The position numbers and the translations under genes were made by a program. DNA of 64,000 nt from Acanthochlamys bracteata (lineage: Eukaryota > Streptophyta > Magnoliopsida > Pandanales > Velloziaceae): positions 4,434,501 through 4,498,500 of the forward strand of contig CM034131.1 of the NCBI GenBank assembly GCA_019914995.1, in the 5' to 3' direction. The notes beneath the pieces are model-generated. The model was not told the DNA's origin, did not search any database, and saw only the letters and a list, made by a program, of their open reading frames with translations. The stretch's first letter is position 1; each line of letters opens with the position of its first letter. Shown here piece after piece: positions 45,570-58,352 of the stretch.

Positions 45570-46660
45570 GGAAAACTTTTAGGGGGGAGATTCTCGAGAA
45601 TTTTAAGAGGGGATTTTTCATCTGAATTGGTATATTTTTTTTTTTTTTTGAGTGATTAGTTATAAAGGGGGACGAACAGCAAGAGGGGGAGATTTTTATT
45701 TTTTTCCTAACGTGAGTGGAGAGACTGGACACAAGAAGATTTAGAGAAGATCCGGCCAACCATACCGGAAACCGAAGCGACGAACAACTAGAGGGAAATT
45801 TGAGGAAGCAAGACAACGGTCCAGATTCATCTAGAAGACAACGGAAACTACAGCACTCAGATTTGTCTTTCTTGAACTTATATCTTTTTAATATGATTTT
45901 GCTATTTGTAATATAAATATGAGTGACTAAACTTTATAACTGGAGTTATGATGAAACCCTAATAAATTTGATTTACTTCTTGAATATTATGTAATGTATG
46001 AATTTTGATTCTTTATGAGTTGTTAATTCTTGTATGGAAAGATGTTTAGATATTAAACTTATATGTCTATCCAACATTAAGTTTGATATCTAGGTTATTA
46101 TATTAACTGTGTTTACGAGAACTAATCGGAACATAATTTATGAATTATAGAATTAATAATTATAGTTAGCATATACTATATAGTAAAGTGAATGAAACTT
46201 ATGATTTCGTAATACTTAATACATCTCTAGTAATTTCTAAACAAGGAGTTAAAATGACATTAGAGATAGGTAATTTTAGATTGGACCAAGATTAAAATCA
46301 AAATTCGAAATCGTATCTAAAAACTGGACCAAAGTATTAGATACAAAATCTTCACAATCATCATGATCTATTATCATATTTATTTAAGGATTAAATTAAA
46401 GGCATTAGTGGTGGATTCTAAAACTCTAGTTATTTGCATATCTATTTTCTAGATCCGTATTTTACTTTCTATCTTAGCTTTCATATACTTTTTAGCATTC
46501 ACAAAAACACAGTTTTTGATAGAGTTGAATTAGAGTTAGCAACAATCTTTGTAGATCAAACTCATTTTCTGGTATACGTTAAACCACAACCGTGTACTTT
46601 AGACTAGGATAAAATCACTAAGTGTTTCTTAGTTGGTTTTATCTACATCAATGTCTAACA
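45570..46660 (+). repeat. Dispersed repeat gamma, copy 1 (copy 2 at 61180-62275)
   Basis: Similar to 61180-62275 from about 45940 on: 'aaaccctaataaatttga', 'gagttgttaattcttgta', a shared 'ggtggattctaa' and 'tttgatag...gaatta' block, ending near 'ttatctacatca'. A purine tract 'ggggggaga' at 45584 could be a polypurine tract before an LTR. Together with the gypsy integrase scrap just upstream, this suggests a gypsy 3' noncoding region or LTR. No frame is coding. Confidence 0.55.
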
Positions 46661-47209
46661 CAACAGTACTACTTTCTACAACTTCCATCAGTCTTATCAA
46701 TCATATGAATGTTCTCTACAATAATATGAACTGTTCAAGCATTTGAGCTAAATGACACGACTAATGATGTACTTCATGCATATGAACTACTATATTACTA
46801 CAACCTACTCTTCTTCTTGTTCGTTTCTTTTGAAACTATTAAAAACACTATACACCTTCAGAGTTAAACTATTTCCTTATTGAAATATTATATCCATGTC
46901 AAGAATATGAGGAAGATTGACCTCATAGTAAAATATTAGACGGTTCAAATTTTTTGATCCTACTGTGATGATACAATTACAAGACCTCATGTTAGCAATG
47001 TTGCTTGGCTCGCCACCAGCACTTGGAAAGAATGTTGTACCATCCGATTTCCCAGTGAGGAAAACTACAATTTCTGTTCCTGCTAACTCCATCATTCAAA
47101 CCATGTATAAGTAAATAATATTTATGAAAGATGTAATAGTTCCTAGGAAATATGGTTTGGCATGAAGGCCCTCTATCTAATGATAGGAGATGAATGAAAG
47201 CACAAAAAG
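46661..47209. other. Unassigned; one 72-codon minus-strand ORF
   Basis: The minus-strand ORF 47095-46877 reads MMELAGTEIVVFLTGKSDGT and continues with 'FFPSAGGEPSNIANM'. Its composition is protein-like but I recognise no family. It lies just downstream of the LINE relic, so it could be a fragment of a host gene or LINE 3' sequence. Confidence 0.25.
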
Positions 47210-48620
47210 ATGTATAGAATGATATGAATAATACAGCAAACTAAGTTTTTATCCCACTTGAGTGAGGCTAACTATATGAATCTAGTTTTTTTTATTCTTT
47301 CTATTATAAACCAAATTCAATGAAAAATCTAATTCCTCTAAATCTTCGCCACCACCCTAGGCCAAGTTAAATTTTGGCCTACCTTCTTTTCTCATAAAGT
47401 GTTCTAATAGAATCGTATCACTCTTATACACTGTAGTATCGTTAAGTATGCGCATGACATATCCGAACCTCCTAAGCATATCAGAACCTCGATCGGTGCA
47501 ACAACTTTGCCGCATATTTTTATTTCCAAGATTCTAGTATAAATGTATATCCGTCTTAGCATCCTCATTTTCTGCTTCGTTTATCTTATGAATATCTTAA
47601 CCTTTCATAGTCCAACACTTACTAGTGTATAGCATTACAGACCGGTTGATGTTATATTATAACTAACCTTCTAGCATTAAATGTATTTTTTTATCACACA
47701 TATTTTCACTGGGACCTTGTGATCACTTTTTAATTCTTCCTTCATTATGAATAATTGAATCTAAAATTTAAAACTATCAATTTAAGGTACAACACAATCG
47801 TCTATGGTACAACAGTTCTTATGTTTACTAAAATAATAATGTCATGCATTCTGTGTCTTGATCCTATTTAATTTAAGAGACTAGTTTTTATGATCCTTTA
47901 ACATTCCAATTTATAATTTATCTCTTTTTCGTCTCATCAACTAAAAGTACACCACCGTAGTTCATACTTGAATATGTCTATGAGTTTATATATTATTAAG
48001 ACAAAGAGATAAAGGACTTAAAGCTGAAACTTGATTGAAACCTACAGTGATATGGAACTCTCTACTACTATTACCATTACAGTATATTAGAGTGACTACT
48101 CAATTATAGATATCCTTAACGATCTTAATACATATATGTATATATATTTTATAACACCCATCATAACAATTCTATAGATCTATAATAATTATATGTAGGT
48201 CTTATTTCTTCTCTGTATATTGTTCCATTAGTATTTGAAGAGATAAATCGTAGTAGCTCTCCTTGTCATAAAAGAAAAGTAATTATTTGAAATTTTTACT
48301 TACATCTTAACCTTTGTTCAATATGAAATTTCATAGTATGGCTCATGAGATTGATCTTTATATAATTTGTACAATTTTTGAATCTCTGCCTTAATATAGT
48401 TTTTAAGGCACTAACAATGCTTTTCCACCATTCATCTGCCATCTTTCTGCACTTTAAATTATTATTAAATAATTTTGGAAGCCAAGTAATACCCACTTGA
48501 CCTAATTACCTCAATACATCAATTGGGATTCTATCTCTGGACATATGGCTTTCTCATCTTCAGATTTCTCATAGCTTCCTAAACTTCTGGTGTTTAGATT
48601 CTTCTAATGTAATTAATATT
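47210..48620 (-). pseudogene. RTE-type LINE reverse transcriptase relic
   Basis: Minus-strand blocks in order: 'AMRNLKM' near 48570; the frame 48496-48296 with 'WLPKLFN', 'MADEWWKS' and 'CTNYIKINLMSHTMKF' (family 'MP.EWR.S...', 'C.NYRGIKLMSHTMK'); 'LMEQYTEKK' and 'ITVGFNQVSALSPL'-like words near 48200-48020; then the C-terminal zone near 47560-47340 with 'MLRRFGYVMRI'. This is the non-LTR RT of plant LINEs of the RTE type. The catalytic F/Y-ADD box is missing: the sequence runs from 'MNYGGVL' straight to 'LVDETK' near 47950. 5' truncated, with no endonuclease seen. Confidence 0.7.
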
Positions 48621-49855
48621 GTTATTCATATTAGCATCCATCAAATTGATTATATTGCCTATGCTATATGCATGGTACTTTGCTAATTTGACTCAAGATC
48701 TTCAATCCTAAATGCAATAGCAAGTAATTAGGGAATGCAGGATGATCATAAAGTTGAGAGTAGCATGTAGTAAAAATAATTTCTGTTGCTAGATATAGCT
48801 AGAAAATGAGTCCCAAAATCCAAACAATAATTGTGAGAACGTTTTAGGTTTGGAGGACGCGTTAGTAAGATCAATTAAATTCTTAAACTTGGACATCTTG
48901 AATATTGATTGAGCAACAAAACTGATAGTCTTGGAGCCTGTCAGAAGCAACAACTTTCATAGAGAATATGCTTCCATAGACAAGTAAATAAGGTAAACAG
49001 AAATTTTTTTCAAAGATAATATTAACAAGTCTACACAACGTCAGATACCAGATAAAATTAAAAGTTGTTTGCAAATTGTCATCTGTTTAATTTCAGTAAT
49101 AGTGTCAAGAGATGACATAGGGCACGCTGAAACCTTATCTACAACCTTTCATTTAATGGCTTCGGTTAGATACTGTAATATATCCATCCTATAAGTAGAA
49201 GCCACGGTTTCATTTCAATGAATTCACGATCTTGTAGGCACTTTGCAATCGTTTTAAGTCACGCCAAAACCTTTACACATGTTTATTATACTACTTGTTG
49301 TTCATCTTTCTGCATAGTTAAGCTAAGAAAATTATCTGTAGATCTAAAAGTTTTAAATGATAATATGTGAATTTAAAAACGTAAAACTGCACCATACATA
49401 AACGTAGTGTTTATTTAGATGCATAAAAAATCATAATTTTGTTTAACAACACATTTGAAAAGAATGTAAAATGACTATAAGAGACCGACACATATTTTAG
49501 AAGCATCCAAATGAATTTATGCATTACCCTGAAAGTGAGAGATTACTAGGATGATGTTTATCCTAATTTGTGCTTGAAGTCAATTTAGTTTGTTAACTAG
49601 AAGATAGTCTCTATTAAAAGACTAAGGTGGCATCTACCAAAGGCTGTTAATTAGAACATAATCTCTATTAAGTTTGAAGATAGTCTCTCTTAATGACTAA
49701 GGTGGCTTCTACCAAAGGTTGAATAATTTGTTATTGATCTATTCTGTAACTCTATTGCACATTTAACCATATCAATAGTTAATATCATCACAATCATCAG
49801 TTATACTAATTTTTGCTTTGATCTCGTAAGTCATACTAAAGGCTAATGGCTTATG
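48621..49855. other. No gene recognised
   Basis: AT-rich, with a phrase around 'atagtctctatta' and 'gactaaggtgg' duplicated at 49600-49690. The minus-strand ORF 49074-48883 has no recognisable domain. It may include LINE 5' sequence or older debris. Confidence 0.45.
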
Positions 49856-50291
49856 TGTAAATCAAAACGAAATAATATATTTACATATATCAAACAAAAT
49901 AGCAGAACCAAAAAGATTAGAAGAAAATCACTAACCTCCAGCCATAGTCAATCATTTACTCTTTCTCAAGTTCTTTCAACTCAATGAGTTCTTCCAACAC
50001 AATAATAATTCTATATGATGGTACATGGGTATCTCTCATGAATTGCTTATGTTGGTGACCCAAATGATGCTATTTATAAAAAGTGAAATAATTTATCCTA
50101 TCAAAGAACTACATCCATAATATGATAATTACCAAATAACTATAAAATAACTACCCAATAACTACACATAATAGAATAAGTACTAGAATATAAAATAGTT
50201 ATTATAACTCTCACTATTTACTTATTCCAAAGTTATGTCACATAAAAATGAACACCATAAAAAAAGTGTAATATTAAAATAATGTCCAATA
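49856..50291 (-). repeat. Copia B 3' LTR (436 bp)
   Basis: In minus orientation it begins TATTGGACATT (expected TG mutated to TA) and ends TTTACA. It aligns over its length with 60412-60848. The polypurine tract precedes it. Confidence 0.8.
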
Positions 50292-50303
50292 TTCTCCCAC
50301 TTC
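50292..50303 (-). other. Copia B polypurine tract
   Basis: The minus strand reads GAAGTGGGAGAA directly before the 3' LTR, the usual plus-strand primer of plant copia elements. Confidence 0.75.
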
Positions 50304-50842
50304 GTCTAAACTTTTATTTTACCACAATTTTCAGATAGTCTGGTATTCTATACATCTAAACAAAATAATAGAATTACATGAATCATGGCGGTGATTTTTT
50401 TTATAAGTAAGACTTTCCTTCTATATATTACAATGTAATTTTCTTCTTTTGAATAAACTCATATCTTTATGAATAAATCTCAGATATTTATTCTAAGTCC
50501 TCAAAATTTTTGTTATTCTCAACATAAATGTATATGAATAGAAATGAGAAAACAAATTTAATTGAAAGTTTTGCTACAAAGAAATTGGTACTAGCACATC
50601 AATCAAATAGTAAGTGACAAATTAGGACTAAGTGATATTGTTGCTATATGATCCTTCAACAATTTCGGTGGCATACCTTTTGTCGAAAGATCTGCAATCA
50701 TCAACTCAGTATGGAGGTGCTCAATTAGCACTTCATTTGTTTTAATGTGCTATCTAATTGCTAAGTAGTTAATGAAGATGTGTTTTCTTTGACTTCCACT
50801 TTTGTTATTCTTAACAAAGAACATGGCAGCTGAGTTATCATA

Positions 50843-51402
50843 CTACATCCTCAATGGCTTAAAGATAGACTTAACAATTCGAAGGCCAAAAATGAAACTG
50901 ATTAGCCAAATACCCTGTGATGTAGCCTCAAAATAAGAAACAATCTTAGCTTTCAAAGCAGAAGTATCAATTAAAGATTGTTTTGCACTTTTCCAAAATT
51001 CAGCTCCTTCATCAAGCATGAAGATATATCCAAATGTTGACTTTCGAAAATCAACACAACCAACAAAGTTTGAATCTGAGTATCCGACAACTTCTAGCAT
51101 TTCGAATCGTCTATATGTATGCATGTAATTCTTTGTTCCTTGAAGGTAGCTCATGACCTTCTTTTCAACCTTCCAATGATCTAAATCTGAATTACTTTCA
51201 TATCTTCTTAATATTCCAACTGTAAACGTAATCTCAGGTTTAGTACAAACTTAACATACATTTGGCTTACAACAGCTGAAGCATATGGAATGTTTTTCAT
51301 TTGTTCCCTTTCAAATTCATTTTTATGACACTGATTCAAATTGAACTTATCACCTTTCACTACGAGTGCAACACTAAGTGAAAATTTTTTTATCAGAAAT
51401 CT
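50843..51402 (-). pseudogene. Copia B end of reverse transcriptase and RNase H
   Basis: From 51402 downward the frame carries 'VALVVKGDKFNLNQCHKNEF' and 'MKNIPYASAVVSQMY', the copia block after the RT thumb. A second frame (51154-50843) carries 'SYLQGTKNYMHTYRR', 'GYSDSNFVGCVDFRKSTFGY' and 'FEATSQGIWL', the RNase H domain, with the SDSDFAG-type motif reading SDSNFVG. Stops separate the two. Confidence 0.8.
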
Positions 51403-51407
51403 CTTAA

Positions 51408-54400
51408 TGCTGGAAATCTCAAGATTTTTATGATAATGCATATTTTAGAATCATTACTAAGCTCTGAACATGTCTACAGTAGATTTGAATAGCATATCGA
51501 GCTGCACAACATAATTCAGAAATTGCTATGATGAGACCTTTCTAGCATATATTTCTACTCACAGCCCCAAAGAGATCTGTTAATAGCATTTGAAAGTAGT
51601 TTTGATATAGAGTACATAGAGACCAAGAGGACAAAATTTCATCATGTATCGAAGATAGAAAAATTCTGTGAAGTTCTCTGGTCATACTGCCCAATGTCAC
51701 CGGATCAACTCGATAACACCTTGACACGTGAAACGGTAAATATTTATCTCTCAGCTCATACTAGATTTTGGAGATCGAATTTTTTCTATAGAGAGTAGAT
51801 ATTTTGAAGTTTCTACAGTCCAAAAATGTAACTCATTTCATGAAGAAACGAACTCTAAAAAAATCAAAGAAAATCACTATTTTGTACATGCTATTTCTGA
51901 ATGCACTCGGGTGAACCCGATCTGGATAGGGGCGTGCAAATTGAATATCTCTCAGCTCGATACATATTTTAGAGATCAGATTTTTGAAGTTGACTCATGG
52001 ATCTATCTACACTCCAAATTTGAGGCAATATCATTCGCTAAGAAAGTGTAAAAAAATTCTCAAAGTAATGAAATGTAATGCATTTAAGATTCGACTATAC
52101 CAAACTATATAGATATGAGTGTGCCTGAATTATATTTGATTTTCTAATTGTGCCAATTAGTAGTAGCAGATCTCAGAGGACGCTAGATCAGCTAAGCATA
52201 TATTTAGAATATTTCTCTCTAGATTTAATAGAGACAATATTGAAAGATATCAAAAATATCTACAAAGATGGAAAAAAACCAGCATACATAGAACTCCATG
52301 TAACATCCCATAAATCCAAGCCAAAGCCCACTAGAACATAAAGCCCAAAGCATTCATATTTATTTATCCTTACTCCTAAGCTTTCTATTTTTCTCCTCTT
52401 AATTTTCTTCCCTCGGCCCCGACTCCTCCCTGCCTGCGTCCGTCTCCTGCGCGTCTCTCCGGCCGGCGACCATCCTTTTTGGCTTGGCTCCTTCGTTCTC
52501 CCCTCTTCGTTGCCCTTCTCTCCTTATCGGCGTGCTCGGGTGAGCCGACCCACCCGCTCGCCTGTGGCAGACGAAAATTCCCAACTCCGGCCGGGTGATT
52601 CGCCGGCATTTCGACGGCGACGACTTGCTGCGGCTTTTCCTACGGCTTTTCCTTCGCTCAATTTCGGCAATTTCATCTCCGGCGAACAATTTGTGGGAGC
52701 CTTGTGCGGGTGCGACGATCCACCTGTTTCCGGCCATCGACGTCCTTCGCCGGCTTCTCCATGTTGCTCTTTGGTTACACTTTAACCGCCGCACCTTCTA
52801 GATGCTTGAATGCAAACTCCGGTAGAAACCCTAGTTCGTCGAATTCTGGCAGGCCGACAGACCCCAAGATTAGGTGGGTTTTGATGTTCTTTCGTGTCCC
52901 TTAAGCATGCTTTTGAGCGACTGAGTGATCCTTTTTACCTTAGGCGTTCTTGGATCAAAAATCGACGAGTTCGTCGTCGTGTTACAGCGCCGATTTGGAT
53001 TTAGGATGGATTCTTGATTCGATAAGCTTTCTAAACCTGCAAGACTTAGCACTAGTCAAGTAATTAAGTTATTGATTGTGAATTTAATGGTTAATAATGG
53101 ATGATTGGTTTTTTATTTCATTTTAGCGCCGGATGAGATTATATATGGACTTAGATGAGAATAAGGAAATGTGATTTGACTCTTGGTTATCAAATTAAGT
53201 GATAATGGCATTTATTTGTTTTAGGAATGGACGTAGATTTTAAACCAGTGGTGCGGCTTGGTGATAGCTTACAGATTTAGATAAATTTGCATGAACCTTC
53301 AGGTGAGGGTTACTTGCGTTTTCTCTTCTTAGCTTTGTCGTTAGTTTTCAACGCAAGTAACATCTCTTTTGGAATCTCCGGCATGACTTTGCCAATTTCT
53401 GTGCATAATGAGATTTGACCTCATGTCTGTGTGTGCATGCTTGCATAAGACTAAGACAGTGATAGTAATTAAAATAACATGCTAGAAATTGATCAGATTT
53501 TATGGTTGATAAGAATTCCATCGTTGTATGTTATACAACTAGAATTGTGATATATAAGTGCACGATATGCATAGAATGTTCTTACATGTAATGTATAGCA
53601 CTTAACCTGGCATGGGAATTATGCACTAGATATTTTAGACATATATAAGTTATGACCTATGCTAAATATAACTATAGATCTTGGGCCTAACATATTAGCA
53701 TGCTTAGAACTGGCATATATGTAAGAATCATGACGTAATACACTTATTTGGGACTAGTAAATGGCTTAGCATGTCTATCAAGTGCATGTTAGAAATAAAT
53801 TGCATGCACTATTATGTATGCTATGTGGGCTTCTGCATTGGATGCATAATTCAGTGGTAAAGCATACTTTTCGAGAATGGCAATTATTGTAATATGATGC
53901 ATGATAGTTTTAGATACATGAGAGTGACTTCTACCTATTGTTTGCACATGAATTTCAAGCACAGAGCATGTGATATTTGTATCCTACATGTGCATGGACA
54001 TTGGTTGTGATTGAAATCTATTAGAGGCTTTTAAGCCTGGCTCATCATGTGAAAATGCATATGCATATGACCTATGACTAAAGTTTGTAGACGCTTGAAA
54101 TTGATAGACCTATTATGTATGGACACTCGCGCTGCATGAGGGCAGGCGAGTCAGGGGCTGAGATCAGGACCCCAATGGGTGTGGGACGGGCACCCACCTA
54201 TGGCCATAGTATTGTTAGGCTCATGCACGTGGAGACGATACCACGGCCCATCTGGTTCGATCACCCGGAAGGTTGCACCTCGCCGAGGCAGGAGCAGTCT
54301 GGTTAGTAGATTGAGCTGGAGACTGGGTCTCGCTATGTGTTATATAATTATTATCCTGATTCTCTGATCAGTGTCACGTCATGTAGATAGGTACATGTGT

Positions 54401-56473
54401 ATACACCATGACATATACAGATGGTATAGACATGCATTTGATCCTTTACTCCATCTTGATCATAAATATAGGTACATATGTAGGCATAATCATACATATA
54501 AATAATATAGGCATGTACTCGACCCATTGCTCATAATTATGTATGCATGTATTCAGACATCTTTGCTATATGAGATTCGAAAATGCAGATGCATGAGGTT
54601 TCATTGAGACTTGAGAGATATATATATAAGATTACTTCTTTAATCGAGAGCATATGTATATGTTGATAGCATTATGAAAGAAGTTAGTGGCATGGTCTTA
54701 TTTGATTGCTTCAACTATAGGATTATAACTCCTTGATGCATGACGCACATTATAATTAGTATGTTCGAGTGGATAACCTATAGAGGTATAATTTCGTACT
54801 AATAAACGTATGCCTGTAGATAATATAAAGATGTGTGTTTGGTATAGTTATTTATGCATATGTGAATATAAATATGTAAGGATAGAGCACTCGCATAAAA
54901 TAATCGTTTGATATGAGAGCAGGGTGTATGTGCTGCATATCATCGTACCCGTATCTGTCCTTACTAGAACTAGGTCGGTATGGAATGACTTAGAACTAGA
55001 TAAGGCATGCTCTGATGTATCGATGCATTTGTGGCATGTAGAGGAGCAGGAAGATAAAATTAGGTAATGCATTAGAAACTCTAAATAATGCATCCCTGAT
55101 TTATTACCTCACTGAGACTGGACTCAGCTTTTTTTTTCTTTTGCCTCCCCCAGTTATTGTAGGGCTGAGCTGGAGTTTAGTAGATTCACGCTATTGCGGA
55201 GTGGAGTGACGCGTCAAGGGTATGTCAGCATGTTGTCGTATTCATTTAGTTGATTCTGTAACACTCGAGGGACTGTACTATTCTTATTATTGTTTGTAAA
55301 TTATCAGCTGGGCACCTGATTGTTGATTTACGTGTTTTTATTTTGTCTTGGTGTAGTTTATAAGAACTTGTGGTTTTGTGATTTTAATTCATTTCAATTA
55401 GGTTTTTCCTTGATTTTTCAGAGGTGGTTCTGCCAAAATTTTTGTTTATTGAAAACTTCTACACGTATTGTTTTGAAGTCAATTCTTGTAGGCTTATTAG
55501 GTTAGACTTTGTTTGAGTTTTGCTTGAGCTTGGTTTAGTCCAATGCCGGTCATGACTCTCGGGTTGGGTTGTGACATCCTACCATATCTACTTCAAACAC
55601 TCATATCTTGGCCGTCCCTTTTAATTTTAAAAAGAAAATAGAAGTCTTGGAGAGGACATTTTGGAGATTATTTCTACGGAAAGAAAACATATTGGTTTTT
55701 AAAAGAAATCTGCCACAAAAGTCGGATAATATGTTTGCAAAAACTCTAGGAAGCACTTTAACTGTTGCATTGTTTTGAGACATCATATGACGTCCAATCA
55801 CTTAAAACTTTGAAGACATGTCCCTAAGGCCTAATAGTGAGATCCATATCAGCTAGCAATGGCCAGGCAAGGAAACAAATCGGAAAAATTTTTAGAGTAG
55901 CAACAACCGAGAAAACATTCTACTAGCCGTTTTACTTTGATCTTAGCCATATATTCTTCCTAGCTAATGGAAGATTCATTCGTTGCAGCAGATCTGATCT
56001 TGAGAAGCCATTATATTAGCTGCAGCATTGATAGGAAGAATAACAACTCATAAAATTTTTAGTGTGCAAAACCAAACCATTACCTTAATGCTATTCCAGA
56101 AGAACACCATAAACCTAAGTACTTACTTTGAGCTTTAGTTTTTTTTTTTTTTTTTTTTTTTGAGATCCCTTAAAGCTTTCTTGACGTGAGATTAGAAATT
56201 AAGGTTAGGGAGATCACTTGAGCTTAACCTTGTAAAACACTTGTAACTTTACGAGAGGTTGTTTGAGAACTTGCGAGTTCTCGGTTTACTAGCCTAAGTT
56301 AGGTTAGCGGGTTTGTGCTAGGCCTTTGCGAAGGCGTGCATGGTTGTAGTCGAGGACTTTGAAGTCTAGAAAGCTTGTTGGAGTTGTCCTTGCGAGGAGA
56401 CTCGGTTGAGGCGAAAGTGTTTTGCGAAACACCAAGTCTGATTGACCTTGATATTCCGAAAGTTTCTCTTAAG
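51408..56473 (+). repeat. LTR family alpha insertion inside copia B (itself interrupted)
   Basis: Starts TGCTGGAAATCTCAAG at 51408 and shares the alpha landmarks in order: 'tgaagtttctacagtcc' (51808), then past the gypsy solo LTR 'cactcatatcttgg' (55598), 'gagaacttgcgagttctcgg' (56264) and 'gcgaaacaccaagtct' (56421). The last ~110 bp of a full alpha LTR are absent. CTTAA flanks it on both sides (51403-51407 and 56474-56478), consistent with a 5-bp target duplication. However, the element's own last bases also read CTTAAG, so the right boundary is slightly ambiguous. A run of about 20 T lies at 56139-56160. Confidence 0.7.
52299..55576 (+). repeat. Ty3/gypsy solo LTR (3.28 kb) inside the alpha LTR
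   Basis: Begins TGTAACATCCC and ends TTGTGACA. It is flanked by TCCA (52295-52298) on the left and TCCTA (55577-55581) on the right, a 5-bp duplication with one base lost on the left. The alpha LTR sequence is continuous once it is removed ('agaactcc' then 'taccatatc'). It is homologous to 19970-22393. Its 5' 550 bp are GC-rich and give long spurious frames, among them the longest open frame in the window (52794-52399). No internal coding region or second LTR. Confidence 0.75.
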
Positions 56474-56478
56474 CTTAA

Positions 56479-58340
56479 GCACTTTGTTAATATAGGCTTT
56501 TTAAGATAATCCCAAAATACCTTAAGATCTATCTCTAGATTTTATGCCAATAACATAATTTGCCACAACCATATTTTTCATATCAAAATGTTAATAGAGA
56601 AATTATTTTACCTCACACAATAAGCCCATATTATTGCTTGTAAGTAAAATATCATCAACATTTAAAACCAAAAAGATGATTTTACTCTTACTAACTTTGT
56701 GATATATAAGTTGGTTCATAATGTTCTCTAGAAAACTAAATGAAGAGATAACATTATGAAATTTTATATACCACTGACGGGGGAAGCTTGCTTTAAATCC
56801 ATAAATGGATTTGCAAAATTTGCAAACCAAGTGCTCCATCAATTTGATATAAATCTAAGTCAAAATAGGCAATTAATACCATGATGATACAGAAGGAATT
56901 CTTTTTAGAAAGAGGAGATAACGTCTCTCAATAATCAATTCTTTACTTCAACACGAACCCTTTGACAACAAGTTTGGGTTTGTATCTCTCAATATTGATA
57001 AGTGAATCTTTCTTGACTTTCAATATCTATTTACAATGAATAGTTTTCACCCATTAGGCAACTCAATAAGAACTCATACTTGATTATTTGCCATAAAATT
57101 TATCTCATCTTTCATAGCATCATACCATCGTTTAGATTTATCACTTTTCATTGCTTGTGAAAGTTGTAGGGTCATTTCTGGCACTGATGCCATAGTCAGA
57201 TTCATATATATACATAATGTAATTACTAAAATTTACTGATTATCTAACTATAATAGATCTTCCTAGTGTTATATCAATAATCTTTTGTGAAAATTGTTGT
57301 ACAACTGGATGTCTGTCTTGTGGAGGTTGTACATCAAGATTTTTTAAATCAATTTCAGCAAGATGTGGAACTGAAGTAATTGACGTTTTTAATATTCATT
57401 CTATTTGATTGAATGATCAATTTTACACTTAATTCGGGAGTTATATCTGGAACATAATCTTTCTCAAAAACTAAGTTTTTCGAATTGATCACTCCACTAA
57501 CTATATTATTCTTAAGAAATTTAATATTTCTTGACTCAACAATTCTACTGGTATACTATGAATAATAACACTTATAACCATTGAACTTTTCAGTGTATCC
57601 AACAAAGTACCTACTTATAGTCCTTAGATCCAAGTTCTTTTTTAGAGGATTATGAACTCTAACTTTAGCTAGGCAACCCCTAAATACATAGATGTCTTAT
57701 ACTTAGTTTCTAACCTTTCCATAATTCAAACGACGTTTTGGAAACTACCTTGGTTGAAAGTCTATTTAATATATACGCTATTGTTTTAAGAGCTTCTCTC
57801 CACAATGAACAAGGAAGGTTAGAGTTACTAAGGATACTCCTCACCATGTCCATTAATGTTCGATTTATTCATTCTGCTACATCATTCTGTGATGGTGATC
57901 CAAGAAAAGTATATTGAGTTACAATATCTTGCTATTGAAAAAATTCAGCAAATAAACAAGTGCTTGTCCAGTCAATACATATCTACCATAATATTCACCA
58001 CTTATATCCGATCTTACGATTTTAATTTGTTTTTTATATTGTTTCTCTACTTCTATATTATAAATTTTAAAGGTATCCAGTGCTTCGTTGTTAATATGAT
58101 TCATGTAGAGATACATAAATCAATAATGGTAATGAAATATTTCTGACCACTAGAGCATATATTATGGTAGCATATATTATGGTAGCACTTTTTTCTTATT
58201 CTTATTAGTCTGCTTTCCTTTAATGCAGTCTACATAAGCATCAAACTCCGTAAAGTCAAGAGTTTCAAGAACCCCATCGTTTACTAATATTTTGATTCTC
58301 TCAATTTGGATATGTCTCAATCTCCAATGCCATAATACGA
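56479..58340 (-). pseudogene. Copia B integrase and reverse transcriptase (first part)
   Basis: Integrase core: the frame 58116-57919 has 'FKIYNIEVEKQYKKQIKIVR' then 'SDISGEYYGRY', where the usual SDRGGEYYGRY with the catalytic Asp is nearly kept. RT starts near 57180 ('AMKSDKSKRWYDAMKDEIN'). The frame 56842-56603 has 'SIYGFKASFPRQWYIKFHNV' and the catalytic box NVDDILL, with both aspartates intact. It runs into the cut at 56478 within a block equivalent to 'AYINKVLK'. Stops and frameshifts interrupt it, notably in the RT fingers. Confidence 0.8.
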
Positions 58341-58352
58341 AAGATTTCTCAC

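Noticed and set aside
46877..47095. 72-codon minus-strand ORF with protein-like composition
   Set aside because: I could not link it to a family or to exons on either side. Listed only as part of an unassigned stretch, not as a gene.
52399..52794. Longest open frame in the window (131 codons, minus strand), Arg-rich
   Set aside because: It lies in the GC-rich 5' part of the gypsy solo LTR, overlaps equally long frames on the other strand, and has no recognisable domain.
56139..56160. Run of about 20 T as a retrotransposition poly(A) tail
   Set aside because: It lies in the middle of the alpha LTR sequence, with alpha sequence continuing on both sides, so it is more likely replication slippage.
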